Shown here piece after piece: positions 7,174 to 15,026 of a stretch of DNA of 41,741 nt; position 1 is the first letter of the stretch, and the number at the start of each line of letters is the position of its first letter. Source of the stretch: OLB16 sp964481775 (GTDB taxonomy: Bacteria; Hinthialibacterota; Hinthialibacteria; OLB16). The position numbers and the translations under genes were made by a program. The stretch covers positions 1 to 41,741 of the forward strand of contig CAYZUX010000021.1 of NCBI GenBank assembly GCA_964481775.1, read 5' to 3'. The notes beneath the pieces were generated by a model. The model had not been told where the DNA came from, ran no database searches, and was given only the letters and a program-made list of their open reading frames with translations.

Positions 7174-9125
7174 TTCTTGTTATCGAACCCCTTGGGCTGA
7201 TGGGTCATGGATGTGATAAAATCAGAGATATCCAGGACACCATCCTCATTGGTGTCAATGTCAATGGTTGGGTCACCACCCAGCTCCAACTGACCAAGCA
7301 GGTGGGCTTTGATCAGTACGGAAGTAAAATCTTCTGGTGCTTGCCCCAGCAACTCCGCTTTTCCATCGGAACCTGCCAGACCGTTCGCACCCGTTTGACC
7401 ATAATTACTATATTGCTCTCCACATTCACCGGCCGCTCCGCCACGTCCCCGGCTCCCCCCCTTCAGCCGGATTCCATTACCACCCGCAAGGTCACTCACT
7501 GCTATTGTGGGAGCCCGGTAACGCACCGAGCCGCCATTTCCACCGATGCCTCCCAGTCCGCCATTTCCAGCTTGTCCATATGAAGGCAATCTGCTGCGCA
7601 TATCGGGATCATTGGGGTTAGGCAACCACCCAATTCCACAGCTTGCTCCGGTTCCCCCACGCCCCCCATCTCCACCTTCGACAATGCTCTGCATCCGGAG
7701 GTACTGGCCCGCTTCCGCGATCACATACCCCGCATTCCCTGCATCACCCCCACGTAACCCGTCATTTCCTTCAAATGGAATATACCCTTCACATTCGCCA
7801 CATTCAGTCCAATCACAGACACCATCTGTGCTCTGACGAAACTGTCCTCCGCCAATTCCGCCATTCCCTCCACTGGAATCGGGCCGAATCATTCCAGCAA
7901 TACCCGAAATCTGTTTGATAGAACCGGTTGCATACAGGAACACTTGACCGCCATCTCCACCCTTGCCCGCATCAGCAGACATGTTCACCCCTGTTGAACA
8001 AAGCCCCGGTTCCGCGCATGTTTTCACGTAATCCCAGCTTCCATCCCGATCCTCATCAAACCATCCGCCCAATCCTACCCATCCACCTGGGCTCCCCCCA
8101 CCGCCAATACCTCCATTCCCACCCAAGCCACCGATAGCCTGCAACTCACGAGTCTGGGGAGTATAGGTGGAACTCAGGATATTTCCCGCGGCACGGATTT
8201 CGATAATCCCTCCTTTTCCCCCGCGGCCACCATCTCCCCCCTGCCCGGGCATTCCAGCGTTTCCCCCATTCCCTCCAGCTCCCCCCACTGCTCCCAGAGC
8301 TAAACCCCCATCTCCACCGCTATGGCCATCACCTCCACCTCCACCACATCCACCATTCCCCCCATTTCCTCCCTTGCCGCCATTGGTATAAATCTCTCCC
8401 CCCAGCCAGACATCCCCAAAACATGTCAAGCGGAAAACTCCCCCATAACCGCCCCGCCCACCATTGGCACCATTTCCACCGCTGCCTCCCTGGGCTCCAT
8501 GCCCGCCTCGGCCATTGACCTCGCATCCCCCCATTCCTATCCCGCCACTTCCGCCAATCCCTCCGTTTCCACCCTTTCCTCCGATTCCCCCATCACTGCC
8601 CGAAAGCCGGATAGCACCACGCAGGTCTACTTTCCCATGCGCGACCAAGTTGAGTTGATAGCCATCTGCACCATCCTCACCCTTGGTCGCGTCATTGAGA
8701 GCATTGGTTCCGTTTTGACCATCCTCCGCATCTATACCCCGCTTGCACACCGTGGGATCGAAACAGTATTCCTCACACACCTGGTTGTAGTCTTCGGTCC
8801 AAACAACAATTCCATCCCTTCCACCTGCTCCATCGACACCATCGGTTCCCGGTAATCCTGGCTGCCCAAAGGAATGGTTCTGGACAATCTCCGCAAATTC
8901 ATCCAAGAAGAAAACCCGTCCCAAAGCATCGGCTGGACCAGTCAGGAGCAGTTGCGTATCCCCTGTCAATATCAATTTGCCTTGAATCACCACCCGTTCG
9001 TAAACATGGCTACCTGAAATCTGAAGCTGCTCGTTCTGGGATACAACCAGGGTGGTTCCATGGGAGGGGAAAACTGCAAGCGAGACTGTCAGAAGGCTTA
9101 GCGCGAGAAATCGATCAATCGACAT
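7170..9125 (-). CDS. Exported glycine-rich protein with EF-hand-like C-terminus
   Basis: The 651-aa product starts with a signal peptide (FLALSLLTVSLAVFPSHG). A short beta-rich segment follows (VSQNEQLQISGSHVYERVVI), then about 450 residues dominated by GGxGGxGG-type runs interrupted by cysteine-containing stretches. The C-terminus has one clear calcium-loop motif (DIDTNEDGVLDISDFI). The repeats resemble extracellular glycine-rich matrix or adhesin proteins rather than an enzyme, and no catalytic motif is seen. It is the first gene of a coupled pair with the cohesin-like protein. Because its EF-hand tail resembles half a dockerin, a physical interaction between the two products is plausible but unproven. 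The minus-strand codon pattern also generates proline-rich frames on the plus strand, which are not genes. Confidence 0.75.
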   Translation of the reverse strand: MSIDRFLALSLLTVSLAVFPSHGTTLVVSQNEQLQISGSHVYERVVIQGKLILTGDTQLLLTGPADALGRVFFLDEFAEIVQNHSFGQPGLPGTDGVDGAGGRDGIVVWTEDYNQVCEEYCFDPTVCKRGIDAEDGQNGTNALNDATKGEDGADGYQLNLVAHGKVDLRGAIRLSGSDGGIGGKGGNGGIGGSGGIGMGGCEVNGRGGHGAQGGSGGNGANGGRGGYGGVFRLTCFGDVWLGGEIYTNGGKGGNGGNGGCGGGGGDGHSGGDGGLALGAVGGAGGNGGNAGMPGQGGDGGRGGKGGIIEIRAAGNILSSTYTPQTRELQAIGGLGGNGGIGGGGSPGGWVGLGGWFDEDRDGSWDYVKTCAEPGLCSTGVNMSADAGKGGDGGQVFLYATGSIKQISGIAGMIRPDSSGGNGGIGGGQFRQSTDGVCDWTECGECEGYIPFEGNDGLRGGDAGNAGYVIAEAGQYLRMQSIVEGGDGGRGGTGASCGIGWLPNPNDPDMRSRLPSYGQAGNGGLGGIGGNGGSVRYRAPTIAVSDLAGGNGIRLKGGSRGRGGAAGECGEQYSNYGQTGANGLAGSDGKAELLGQAPEDFTSVLIKAHLLGQLELGGDPTIDIDTNEDGVLDISDFITSMTHQPKGFDNKK

Positions 9126-9434
9126 CGGTTCACCCGGTACTGCAATGATTTATCCATACATCGGATAACCCGATAAAAAGCATCCAGGATTTCTCTTCTT
9201 ACCGGTTTTTGGAACCTGATCCATTCGATCAAAATCGGAATAGAACCATACAGGTAAGCCTTGTCCAAATCAAGTAATCTTTTTCCGTTTTCAGCCAATA
9301 CAACAAGGCATTACCAGGCATCCCGATTCTGAGTTGCCTGTGGTTGCCCTTGATGTTCCTATCGGATCAATTTCGGTTATCATGCCCATAAACCATATCC
9401 CAACCCGATACGATCCAAGGAGTCACCTGAAACG
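9126..9434. other. Intergenic region between divergent glycine-rich gene and glnB
   Basis: It must hold promoters for both directions. An ATCGG/CCGAT inverted repeat occurs near 9166-9180, and an AT-rich TATCAT near 9375 could be a -10 for glnB, but no well-matched -35 accompanies it. A 66-residue minus-strand open frame here (9298-9098) overlaps the glycine-rich gene start and shows no family features; it is not called. Confidence 0.4.
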
Positions 9435-9773
9435 ATGAAAATGGTGGTGGCAATCATCCGTCCCAACAAGCTGGACGACGTCAAAAAAGCGCTCGAAGAA
9501 GAGGGGATCCGGGGGATCACGATTGCGGAAGTGCACGGTCATGGACGTCAAAAAGGACACACCGAGCTTTTCCGTGGGAAAGAATATTTTGTCGACCTGG
9601 TACCCAAGACCAGAATCGAAGTGGCCACACCCGATGGGCAGGTGGAGGGAGTCATCGAATCGATCATCAAGTCTTCGCGGACAGGGGAGGTGGGAGACGG
9701 AAAGATCTTCATCATCCCGATGGAGAATGCCTACCGGATACGGACAGGCGAGACTGGCGTGGAGGCCCTTTAA
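9435..9773 (+). CDS. glnB: P-II nitrogen regulatory protein
   Basis: The 112-aa product is the standard P-II length. The N-terminus (IIRPNKLDDVKKAL) is canonical, and the T-loop is intact (GRQKGHTELFRGKEYFVDL) with Tyr51, the uridylylation site in proteobacterial P-II proteins. The C-terminal signatures GDGKIFI and RIRTGE follow. P-II trimers sense ATP/ADP and 2-oxoglutarate and control nitrogen assimilation targets. No amtB or glnA lies beside it, so the choice between the GlnB and GlnK names is by sequence feel only. The nearest ribosome-binding sequence (AAGGAG) is 12 nt from the ATG, a long spacing. Linkage to the glutamate dehydrogenase operon at the far end of the window is suggestive only. 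Confidence 0.93.
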   Translation: MKMVVAIIRPNKLDDVKKALEEEGIRGITIAEVHGHGRQKGHTELFRGKEYFVDLVPKTRIEVATPDGQVEGVIESIIKSSRTGEVGDGKIFIIPMENAYRIRTGETGVEAL

Positions 9774-9795
9774 TCACACAGGCTCCACAAGCAAG

Positions 9796-9823
9796 CCCCA
9801 TATCAATGAATGGGGTCCTCTTT
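9796..9823 (+). terminator. Probable intrinsic terminator after glnB
   Basis: CCCCAT (9796-9801) and ATGGGG (9810-9815) form a 6-bp stem with an 8-nt loop followed by the pyrimidine-rich TCCTCTTT. The tail is not a clean U-run, so termination may be partial. Confidence 0.5.
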
Positions 9824-9857
9824 CTGCATCAGCCGATCAAGGCTAGAATGAATGGTA

Positions 9858-9897
9858 ACGAGGCATCACCGGTTCCATGTGGGACCGGCAGCCTCGT
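9858..9897 (+). promoter_or_regulatory. Strong hairpin in the thiC leader
   Basis: Lower stem ACGAGGC (9858-9864) pairs with GCCTCGT (9891-9897). After an ATCA/CA internal loop, the upper stem CCGGTTCC (9869-9876) pairs with GGGACCGG (9881-9888) around an ATGT loop. It ends 26 nt before the thiC start. The conserved pieces of a TPP riboswitch (CTGAGA, ACCTGATC, CGTAGGGA-like segments) are not found between glnB and thiC, so this fold is the only evident candidate for cis-regulation. Confidence 0.6.
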
Positions 9898-9923
9898 CAT
9901 CGTGTTCTGAAAGGAAGCAATTC

Positions 9924-11849
9924 ATGAGCAAGAACGGTAACGGAGCCCCAAAGGAACCGGCAGGCTCCACCCTCGATCATATTAACTTTGCTGGCCACTT
10001 TCCAAATTCAAGGAAGATCTACCTCCAGGGGCGGCTTTTTCCTGATGTGAGAGTCCCCATGCGTGAGATCACTCTCTCTCCGACCCAGTCAATGACGCCT
10101 GGATCTCCGGATGAGGTCAATCCTCCCGTTGTGGTTTATGACACCAGCGGCCCCTACACCGATCCTGAATATGTGGCCGATGTTCAAAGAGGGCTGCCAA
10201 GATTGCGCCAGGAGTGGATCCTCTCGAGAGGCGATACCGAGCAGACCACAGGTCTCATCAGACAGTCCTCTGAGGCGGGGCATCGTGAAGGATATCTGGA
10301 CATCGGACTCCAACAATTCCCGGGGCTTGAAAGGAGGCCATTGCGCGCCAAGCCGGGAAGATGTGTCACCCAGATGCACTATGCCAAACAAGGGATGATC
10401 ACCCCGGAGATGGAGTTTATCTCCATTCGTGAAAACCAGATGCGCGAGGAGATGCTGGAGCGAATGGCCAAGGCGGGAGTCCCCATGCGTCCCCAACATC
10501 CGGGTCAGGATTGGGGGGCGGCCATCCCCGCCGTGATCACACCGGAGTTTGTGCGCGATGAGGTGGCTCGTGGACGCGCTATTATCCCCGCCAATATCAA
10601 CCATCCCGAATCGGAACCGATGATCATCGGTCGCAACTTCCTGGTGAAGATCAACTCCAACATCGGTAATTCAGCGACTACCTCCAGTATCGAGGAAGAG
10701 GTCGAAAAGATGATGTGGTCGGTACTGTGGGGTGCCGATACAGTCATGGACCTGTCGACCGGGAAGAGCATCCATGAAACACGTGAATGGATTCTTCGAA
10801 ATTCTCCGGTTCCGATTGGTACAGTTCCGATCTACCAGGCGCTTGAAAAGGTCAATGGGAAGCCCGAGGAACTGACCTGGGAAATCTTCCGTGACACCCT
10901 GATCGAGCAAGCGGAACAAGGGGTCGATTATTTCACCATTCACGCCGGTGTACTGCTGCGCTATGTGCCATTGACTGCCAACCGTGCCACCGGCATTGTC
11001 TCACGGGGTGGTTCCATCATGGCCAAGTGGTGCCTGGCGCACCACCAGGAGAACTTCCTCTACACCCACTGGCGGGAAATCTGCGAGATCTGCGCGGCCT
11101 ATGATGTTGCTTTCTCGATTGGCGATGGACTGCGTCCCGGATCCATCGCAGATGCCAATGATGAAGCCCAGTTCGCGGAGCTTTATACCCAGGGTGAGCT
11201 GACCCGCATCGCCTGGGAGTATGATGTCCAGGTGATGAATGAGGGCCCGGGGCATATCCCGATGCACATGATCCGGGAGAACATGACCAAGCAGCTCGAG
11301 TGGTGTGGGGAGGCCCCCTTCTACACCCTCGGGCCACTGACGACCGACATTGCGCCGGGATATGACCACCTTACCAGCGCCATTGGCGCGGCCATGATCG
11401 GCTGGTATGGCACCGCGATGCTCTGTTATGTGACTCCCAAGGAGCACCTTGGATTGCCGGACAAGGAAGATGTCAAGGCGGGGGTCATCGCTTACAAGAT
11501 TGCGGCGCATGCGGCTGACCTCGCCAAGGGGCACCCTGGCGCACAGCTGCGTGATGATGCACTCTCCAAGGCGCGTTTCGAGTTCCGTTGGGAGGATCAG
11601 TTCAACCTCTCACTCGATCCTACCACCGCGCGGAGTTTCCATGACGCGACATTGCCCTCCCAGGCCGCCAAGCTCGCTCACTTCTGCTCGATGTGCGGGC
11701 CGCACTTCTGCTCGATGAAGATCACCCAGGATGTGCGTGATTATGCCGCCCAGAAGGGTCTTTCCGAAGATGCCGCTCTGAAGGCGGGTCTGGAGGAGAA
11801 GGCCCATGAGTTCACCGCCAAGGGGGGAGAAGTATACTCGAAGGTGTAG
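9924..11849 (+). CDS. thiC: Phosphomethylpyrimidine synthase
   Basis: ThiC is a radical-SAM enzyme that rearranges 5-aminoimidazole ribotide into hydroxymethylpyrimidine phosphate for thiamine synthesis. The product (641 aa) is typical in length. It shows the N-terminal SRKIYLQGRLFPDVRVPMRE segment, the TPSGS-region equivalent (TQMHYAKQGMITPEMEFIS), the NEGPGHIPMH active-site stretch, and the C-terminal [4Fe-4S] ligand cluster CSMCGPHFCSM (CxxCxxxxC). The ATG at 9924 is preferred over the upstream ATG at 9852 because GGAAG is well placed before it and the family start MSKNGNG matches. No other thi gene is nearby. Confidence 0.97.
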   Translation: MSKNGNGAPKEPAGSTLDHINFAGHFPNSRKIYLQGRLFPDVRVPMREITLSPTQSMTPGSPDEVNPPVVVYDTSGPYTDPEYVADVQRGLPRLRQEWILSRGDTEQTTGLIRQSSEAGHREGYLDIGLQQFPGLERRPLRAKPGRCVTQMHYAKQGMITPEMEFISIRENQMREEMLERMAKAGVPMRPQHPGQDWGAAIPAVITPEFVRDEVARGRAIIPANINHPESEPMIIGRNFLVKINSNIGNSATTSSIEEEVEKMMWSVLWGADTVMDLSTGKSIHETREWILRNSPVPIGTVPIYQALEKVNGKPEELTWEIFRDTLIEQAEQGVDYFTIHAGVLLRYVPLTANRATGIVSRGGSIMAKWCLAHHQENFLYTHWREICEICAAYDVAFSIGDGLRPGSIADANDEAQFAELYTQGELTRIAWEYDVQVMNEGPGHIPMHMIRENMTKQLEWCGEAPFYTLGPLTTDIAPGYDHLTSAIGAAMIGWYGTAMLCYVTPKEHLGLPDKEDVKAGVIAYKIAAHAADLAKGHPGAQLRDDALSKARFEFRWEDQFNLSLDPTTARSFHDATLPSQAAKLAHFCSMCGPHFCSMKITQDVRDYAAQKGLSEDAALKAGLEEKAHEFTAKGGEVYSKV

Positions 11850-11966
11850 GGGATCGGGTTTCCACGATCAGTAAAACTTGAAGTGGTAAATTTGTACGCT
11901 TTTTTTAGCTCCCTGGCAGTCTTATATGACTCTTCAAGGGGAAACCGAGAGGAAACTCCCCTATTC

Positions 11967-12106
11967 ACATCCCTTGAAAAAGGGGGTATCCGTGGATCCC
12001 CGCTTTGGCGGGGATGACGGTATAGACGAATCTGCTCATGAATCGTCATTCCCGCGAAAGCGGGAATCCACAACTTCATTGCAATAACGAGTTCTTCAAC
12101 AAGCTG
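11967..12106. repeat. 140-bp miniature inverted-repeat element, copy 1
   Basis: The element holds two facing copies of a ~22-bp hairpin unit (GGATCCCCGC...GCGGGGATGACGG at 11994-12020 and its inverse ATTCCCGCGAAAGCGGGAAT at 12048-12067). Its right end TTCTTCAACAAGCTG (12092-12106) matches the right end of copy 2 at 14 of 15 positions, and the left end retains TTGAAAAA at 11974-11981. Taken between equivalent ends, both copies are exactly 140 bp. No coding capacity is present. It lies between thiC and the pspA-like gene. Confidence 0.75.
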
Positions 12107-12206
12107 ATAGCGATTGAAGTCACCACTCCATCTTTTACTTTCATTCCTTCTTCACAGGTAGTTGAATGCCAGATGAAGGTCCGATACGATGGACCTGTTA
12201 GATTGA

Positions 12207-12236
12207 GCCTGTGAGTTGAATGTGAACTCCACAGGC
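12207..12236 (+). promoter_or_regulatory. Inverted repeat upstream of the pspA-like gene
   Basis: GCCTGTG-AGTT (12207-12217) pairs with AACT-C-CACAGGC (12225-12236), 11 bp with one bulge and a 7-nt loop, about 80 bp before the pspA-like start. There is no T run, so a leader structure or regulator-binding site is more likely than a terminator. No sigma-54 type -24/-12 element was recognised nearby. Confidence 0.4.
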
Positions 12237-12317
12237 ATGATTAACCGCGAACAGGCTTACAAGCGGCAATCCACTTTCGACCCATGAACTGGTGGGCGCT
12301 CAAAAAGGAGAGCAGAC

Positions 12318-13103
12318 ATGGTCGGCAAGTTCTGGAGGGCCCTGATGGCCCAAATCAACAAACTCGCCAATTTCTTCTGGCAAGCGGATCCCATAGCACA
12401 GATGCAACTCGAATATGACAACGCAGTCGAGCAGCTCAAGGAGGGCCGGGTCGGACTGGAGCAATACCGTGCCCTGGTGGAGAGAGTGACCCGTCAAGTT
12501 AAAGGCGATGAACGCCGTGTGGCCGACTTGACCGCCCAGGTCAAGGCTTATCTCAAGATCAATGACCGCACCACTGCTGGGAAGTTCGCGCTGGAGCTCC
12601 AGCGGGCCCAGAATGAGCTCAAGGAGAACCAGGACCAGCTCGCTCTGCACGAGACCAGCTATCAGAACTATTTGACCAAGATCCAACACGCCACCCGCAA
12701 ACTCAATGATGTTCAAACCAAGATTCACCGCTACGACGCGGAAATCAAAATGAGTTCCGCCGAAGCGGAGATGGCCAAGCTGGCCCAGAGTTTCGACTTC
12801 GATGTCACCACCGATTTCGGCGAACTTGAAAATGTCATCCAAAACAAAATCGACCTGAACCGGGCCAAAGTACGAGTCGCCAGCGATCTTTCCCATGAAG
12901 GGATCGCCGAGATCGAAGCCGAACAACGTAAGGAGGCTTCTGAGGCTGAAGATCTCCTTCAGCAGTTCGAGGTGGATATGGGGTTGAAGACACCCGAAAC
13001 CGCCAATGTTCAGCAACAGGAGAAATCACTCGGCGGTGACACAACATCCGCGGCAGAACGTGAGAGCGTATTGAAGGATGTAGAGAAGCAGCTGGGAGCG
13101 TAG
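12318..13103 (+). CDS. PspA/IM30 (Vipp1) family membrane-associated protein
   Basis: The 261-aa product is almost entirely alpha-helical coiled coil. It starts with an amphipathic helix (FWRALMAQINKLANFFW) and carries a typical PspA core (MQLEYDNAVEQLKEGRVGLEQ, then long Glu/Lys/Gln-rich helices). PspA/Vipp1 proteins are bacterial ESCRT-III relatives that polymerise on damaged inner membranes and protect the proton-motive force. Here it heads a six-gene cluster including ABC transporter parts and an AAA+ ATPase; the canonical pspBC and pspF partners are absent. A good ribosome-binding sequence (AAAGGAG) precedes the ATG. The Gly/Ser/Thr-rich C-terminal tail beyond ~residue 225 is probably disordered. 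The family call is firm; a stress role in this organism is inferred. Confidence 0.85.
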   Translation: MVGKFWRALMAQINKLANFFWQADPIAQMQLEYDNAVEQLKEGRVGLEQYRALVERVTRQVKGDERRVADLTAQVKAYLKINDRTTAGKFALELQRAQNELKENQDQLALHETSYQNYLTKIQHATRKLNDVQTKIHRYDAEIKMSSAEAEMAKLAQSFDFDVTTDFGELENVIQNKIDLNRAKVRVASDLSHEGIAEIEAEQRKEASEAEDLLQQFEVDMGLKTPETANVQQQEKSLGGDTTSAAERESVLKDVEKQLGA

Positions 13104-13126
13104 CAGTCCCATTTCGAGCGTAGCAA

Positions 13127-13154
13127 TGGATTCCCGCCTTCGCGGGAATGACGG
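13127..13154. repeat. Single hairpin unit of the miniature repeat family
   Basis: TGGATTCCCGC-CTTC-GCGGGAATGACGG is the same unit found twice in each 140-bp element. It sits in the 72-bp gap between the pspA-like gene and the SBP-OmpA gene, 6 nt before the next gene's ribosome-binding sequence, so it could affect mRNA stability or translation between the first and second cluster genes. Confidence 0.7.
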
Positions 13155-13175
13155 TTCTGAAGGAGGAGCAAACCA

Positions 13176-14987
13176 ATGGCGGATGAGCGCATCGGGGGAG
13201 GCCCCAAACCCAGTTTCTACATAGTCCTGTTCCTTGTCGTCATCGGTCTGGCGGCCTATGGTCTGCGTGACTTCATTTTTCCGAAAGGGGGAGAACCTCC
13301 TCACCCAACAACACCGATCTCTTCAGAAGATCTCCAGAAGGCCGGGCAACAAGCACCACCGGCCCAACCTGACCTTCCAGCCACCGCCGCCAAAGATGGC
13401 GCTCCGGAGGCACCCGACAACACACAGCTGACCACGGTCAAGGAGTATTCCTATGTCCCCAGCGAAAAACTCCCGCCGGTCAGCGGAGTCTCAAATTATG
13501 CTCCCATGGTGGATCGGACCGTGAAGTTTTCTCTGAATGTTTGGGCAGGCTGGGCTCCGATCATTCTCTTCAATGAAGGTAAAGGGCCAGGCAAGTTGTG
13601 GAAATCTCCCAGCGGCCAGGATTTCAAGGTGGAGCTGGTGCTGATCGATGACCCTGTGGCGATGCGTGATGCTTACGCTGGCGGCCAGGTCCACATCGGC
13701 TGGGGTACACTCGATATGGTGCCACTCTTCATGGAAGAGCTCCAAAAAGATAGCCGGGTTTATCCTCGAATCTTCCAGCAGGTGGACTGGTCGAATGGTG
13801 GTGACGGAATCGTTGTTCGGCGTAGTCACTGTAAAGACCCACAGAATCCCTCCATCGCCGACTTGCGCGGCAAGAAAGTCGTTTTGGCTCAGAACTCACC
13901 CAGCCAGTTTTTTGTTCTGAATGCCTTGATCAATGGGGGTGTCCAGCCTGCCGAGGTCAACTTTGTCTACACCGGGAACGCCTTCGAAGCCGCTGCCGCT
14001 TTTAACACCAACAAAGATATCGCGGCGTGTGTGAGTTGGGCGCCCGACATTTATAACCTGACCAAGATTTCGGATAACCACCTGCTGGTGACCACCGCTA
14101 CCGCCAACAAGCTGATCGCGGATGTCTGGTTCGCCCGCGCGGACTTCGCCAAGGATCATCCGGACATCTGCGAAGGGCTGGTGCGTGGTATTTTCGAGGG
14201 CATGGAGCAGATGAAGACCGACGAGGGCCGTAAAAAGGCCGCCGGTTTTATGTCCAAAATGTATAACATCCCTGCCACTGAGTGCATGGGGATGCTCGGT
14301 GATGCCCACTCAACCAACTATGCCGAGAATCGCGACTTCTTCCTGAACCAGAACAATCCCACCAATTTTGAACGCACATGGGATACCGCCAATTATCTCT
14401 ACCGGCATATCGGGAAGATTTCGCGTCCAGTGTCCTTCGATACGGTCATGGACTTCTCGGTTCTCCAGAAACTGGCAAGCGAGCCGCAATTCGCGAACAG
14501 CAAGAATGAGTATCAGGTTCAATTCACCCCCAAGACGGTTCAAAGCATCAAAGCCGAGAGCGGCGAGATTCTGACCAAGGTGGTCACCATCCACTTCTTC
14601 CCGAACAGCTTCGACCTGTATAAGAAGGTGACCGAGAATGTGGATGGGAAAGATATCGAGAAGTTTTATGATCCGAATGTCGATTTCGTGCTCGAAGAGA
14701 TCGGGAAGTTGGCGGGTCAATACGGTGCCGCACGTATCGTGATCGAGGGACATGCCGATAGCAGCATGAAGGGGAGTGTCCCTGCCAGCCTGGTCAAGGA
14801 GCTTTCCACAAATCGCGCCAATGCGGTCAAGGAGGCCCTCATCAAGAAGTTTGCGATTCTCGATCCCAAGCAGTTCAGTGCTGTCGGGATGGGATGGGAT
14901 GTTCCAGCTGATCCGTCAGACAAGCTCAACCAGGCCAAGAACCGCCGTGTCGAGGTGAAGGTTTATCCGCTGGAATCGGTGCAGTAA
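13176..14987 (+). CDS. ABC substrate-binding protein fused to OmpA-type peptidoglycan-binding domain
   Basis: The 603-aa product has an N-terminal membrane segment without an obvious cleavage site (FYIVLFLVVIGLAAYGL), then a Pro-rich linker. Residues ~110-400 form a periplasmic binding domain of the NMT1/SsuA/TauA type (KFSLNVWAGWAPIILFNEGK, VLAQNSPSQFFVLNALINGG and DIAACVSWAPDIYNL are characteristic). Residues ~465-600 form an OmpA-like domain (VIEGHADSS, LSTNRANAVKEAL, FSAVGMGWDVP, NRRVEVKVYP) retaining the Asp and Arg expected to bind diaminopimelate in peptidoglycan. This suggests a receptor anchored in the inner membrane and gripping the cell wall while serving the ABC permease encoded next. 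The ligand is unknown; its relatives bind nitrate, sulfonates or pyrimidine precursors. Confidence 0.85.
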   Translation: MADERIGGGPKPSFYIVLFLVVIGLAAYGLRDFIFPKGGEPPHPTTPISSEDLQKAGQQAPPAQPDLPATAAKDGAPEAPDNTQLTTVKEYSYVPSEKLPPVSGVSNYAPMVDRTVKFSLNVWAGWAPIILFNEGKGPGKLWKSPSGQDFKVELVLIDDPVAMRDAYAGGQVHIGWGTLDMVPLFMEELQKDSRVYPRIFQQVDWSNGGDGIVVRRSHCKDPQNPSIADLRGKKVVLAQNSPSQFFVLNALINGGVQPAEVNFVYTGNAFEAAAAFNTNKDIAACVSWAPDIYNLTKISDNHLLVTTATANKLIADVWFARADFAKDHPDICEGLVRGIFEGMEQMKTDEGRKKAAGFMSKMYNIPATECMGMLGDAHSTNYAENRDFFLNQNNPTNFERTWDTANYLYRHIGKISRPVSFDTVMDFSVLQKLASEPQFANSKNEYQVQFTPKTVQSIKAESGEILTKVVTIHFFPNSFDLYKKVTENVDGKDIEKFYDPNVDFVLEEIGKLAGQYGAARIVIEGHADSSMKGSVPASLVKELSTNRANAVKEALIKKFAILDPKQFSAVGMGWDVPADPSDKLNQAKNRRVEVKVYPLESVQ

Positions 14988-15026
14988 GTTGATGGGACTC
15001 TCACTTCGCACCTGGATGCCAGCCGG

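Noticed and set aside
7440..8660. Pro/Ser-rich plus-strand frames and apparent tandem repeats
   Set aside because: These are the complement of the GGxGGxGG codons of the minus-strand glycine-rich gene, not CRISPR or a satellite.
9098..9298. 66-codon minus-strand open frame upstream of the glycine-rich gene
   Set aside because: It overlaps the start of the better-supported signal-peptide gene and shows no motif; left uncalled.
9774..9923. TPP riboswitch before thiC
   Set aside because: The conserved riboswitch segments were looked for and not found; only a simple two-part hairpin is present.
12107..12317. Sigma-54 promoter before the pspA-like gene
   Set aside because: No GG/GC pair at -24/-12 spacing was recognised, although psp operons in enterobacteria use sigma-54.
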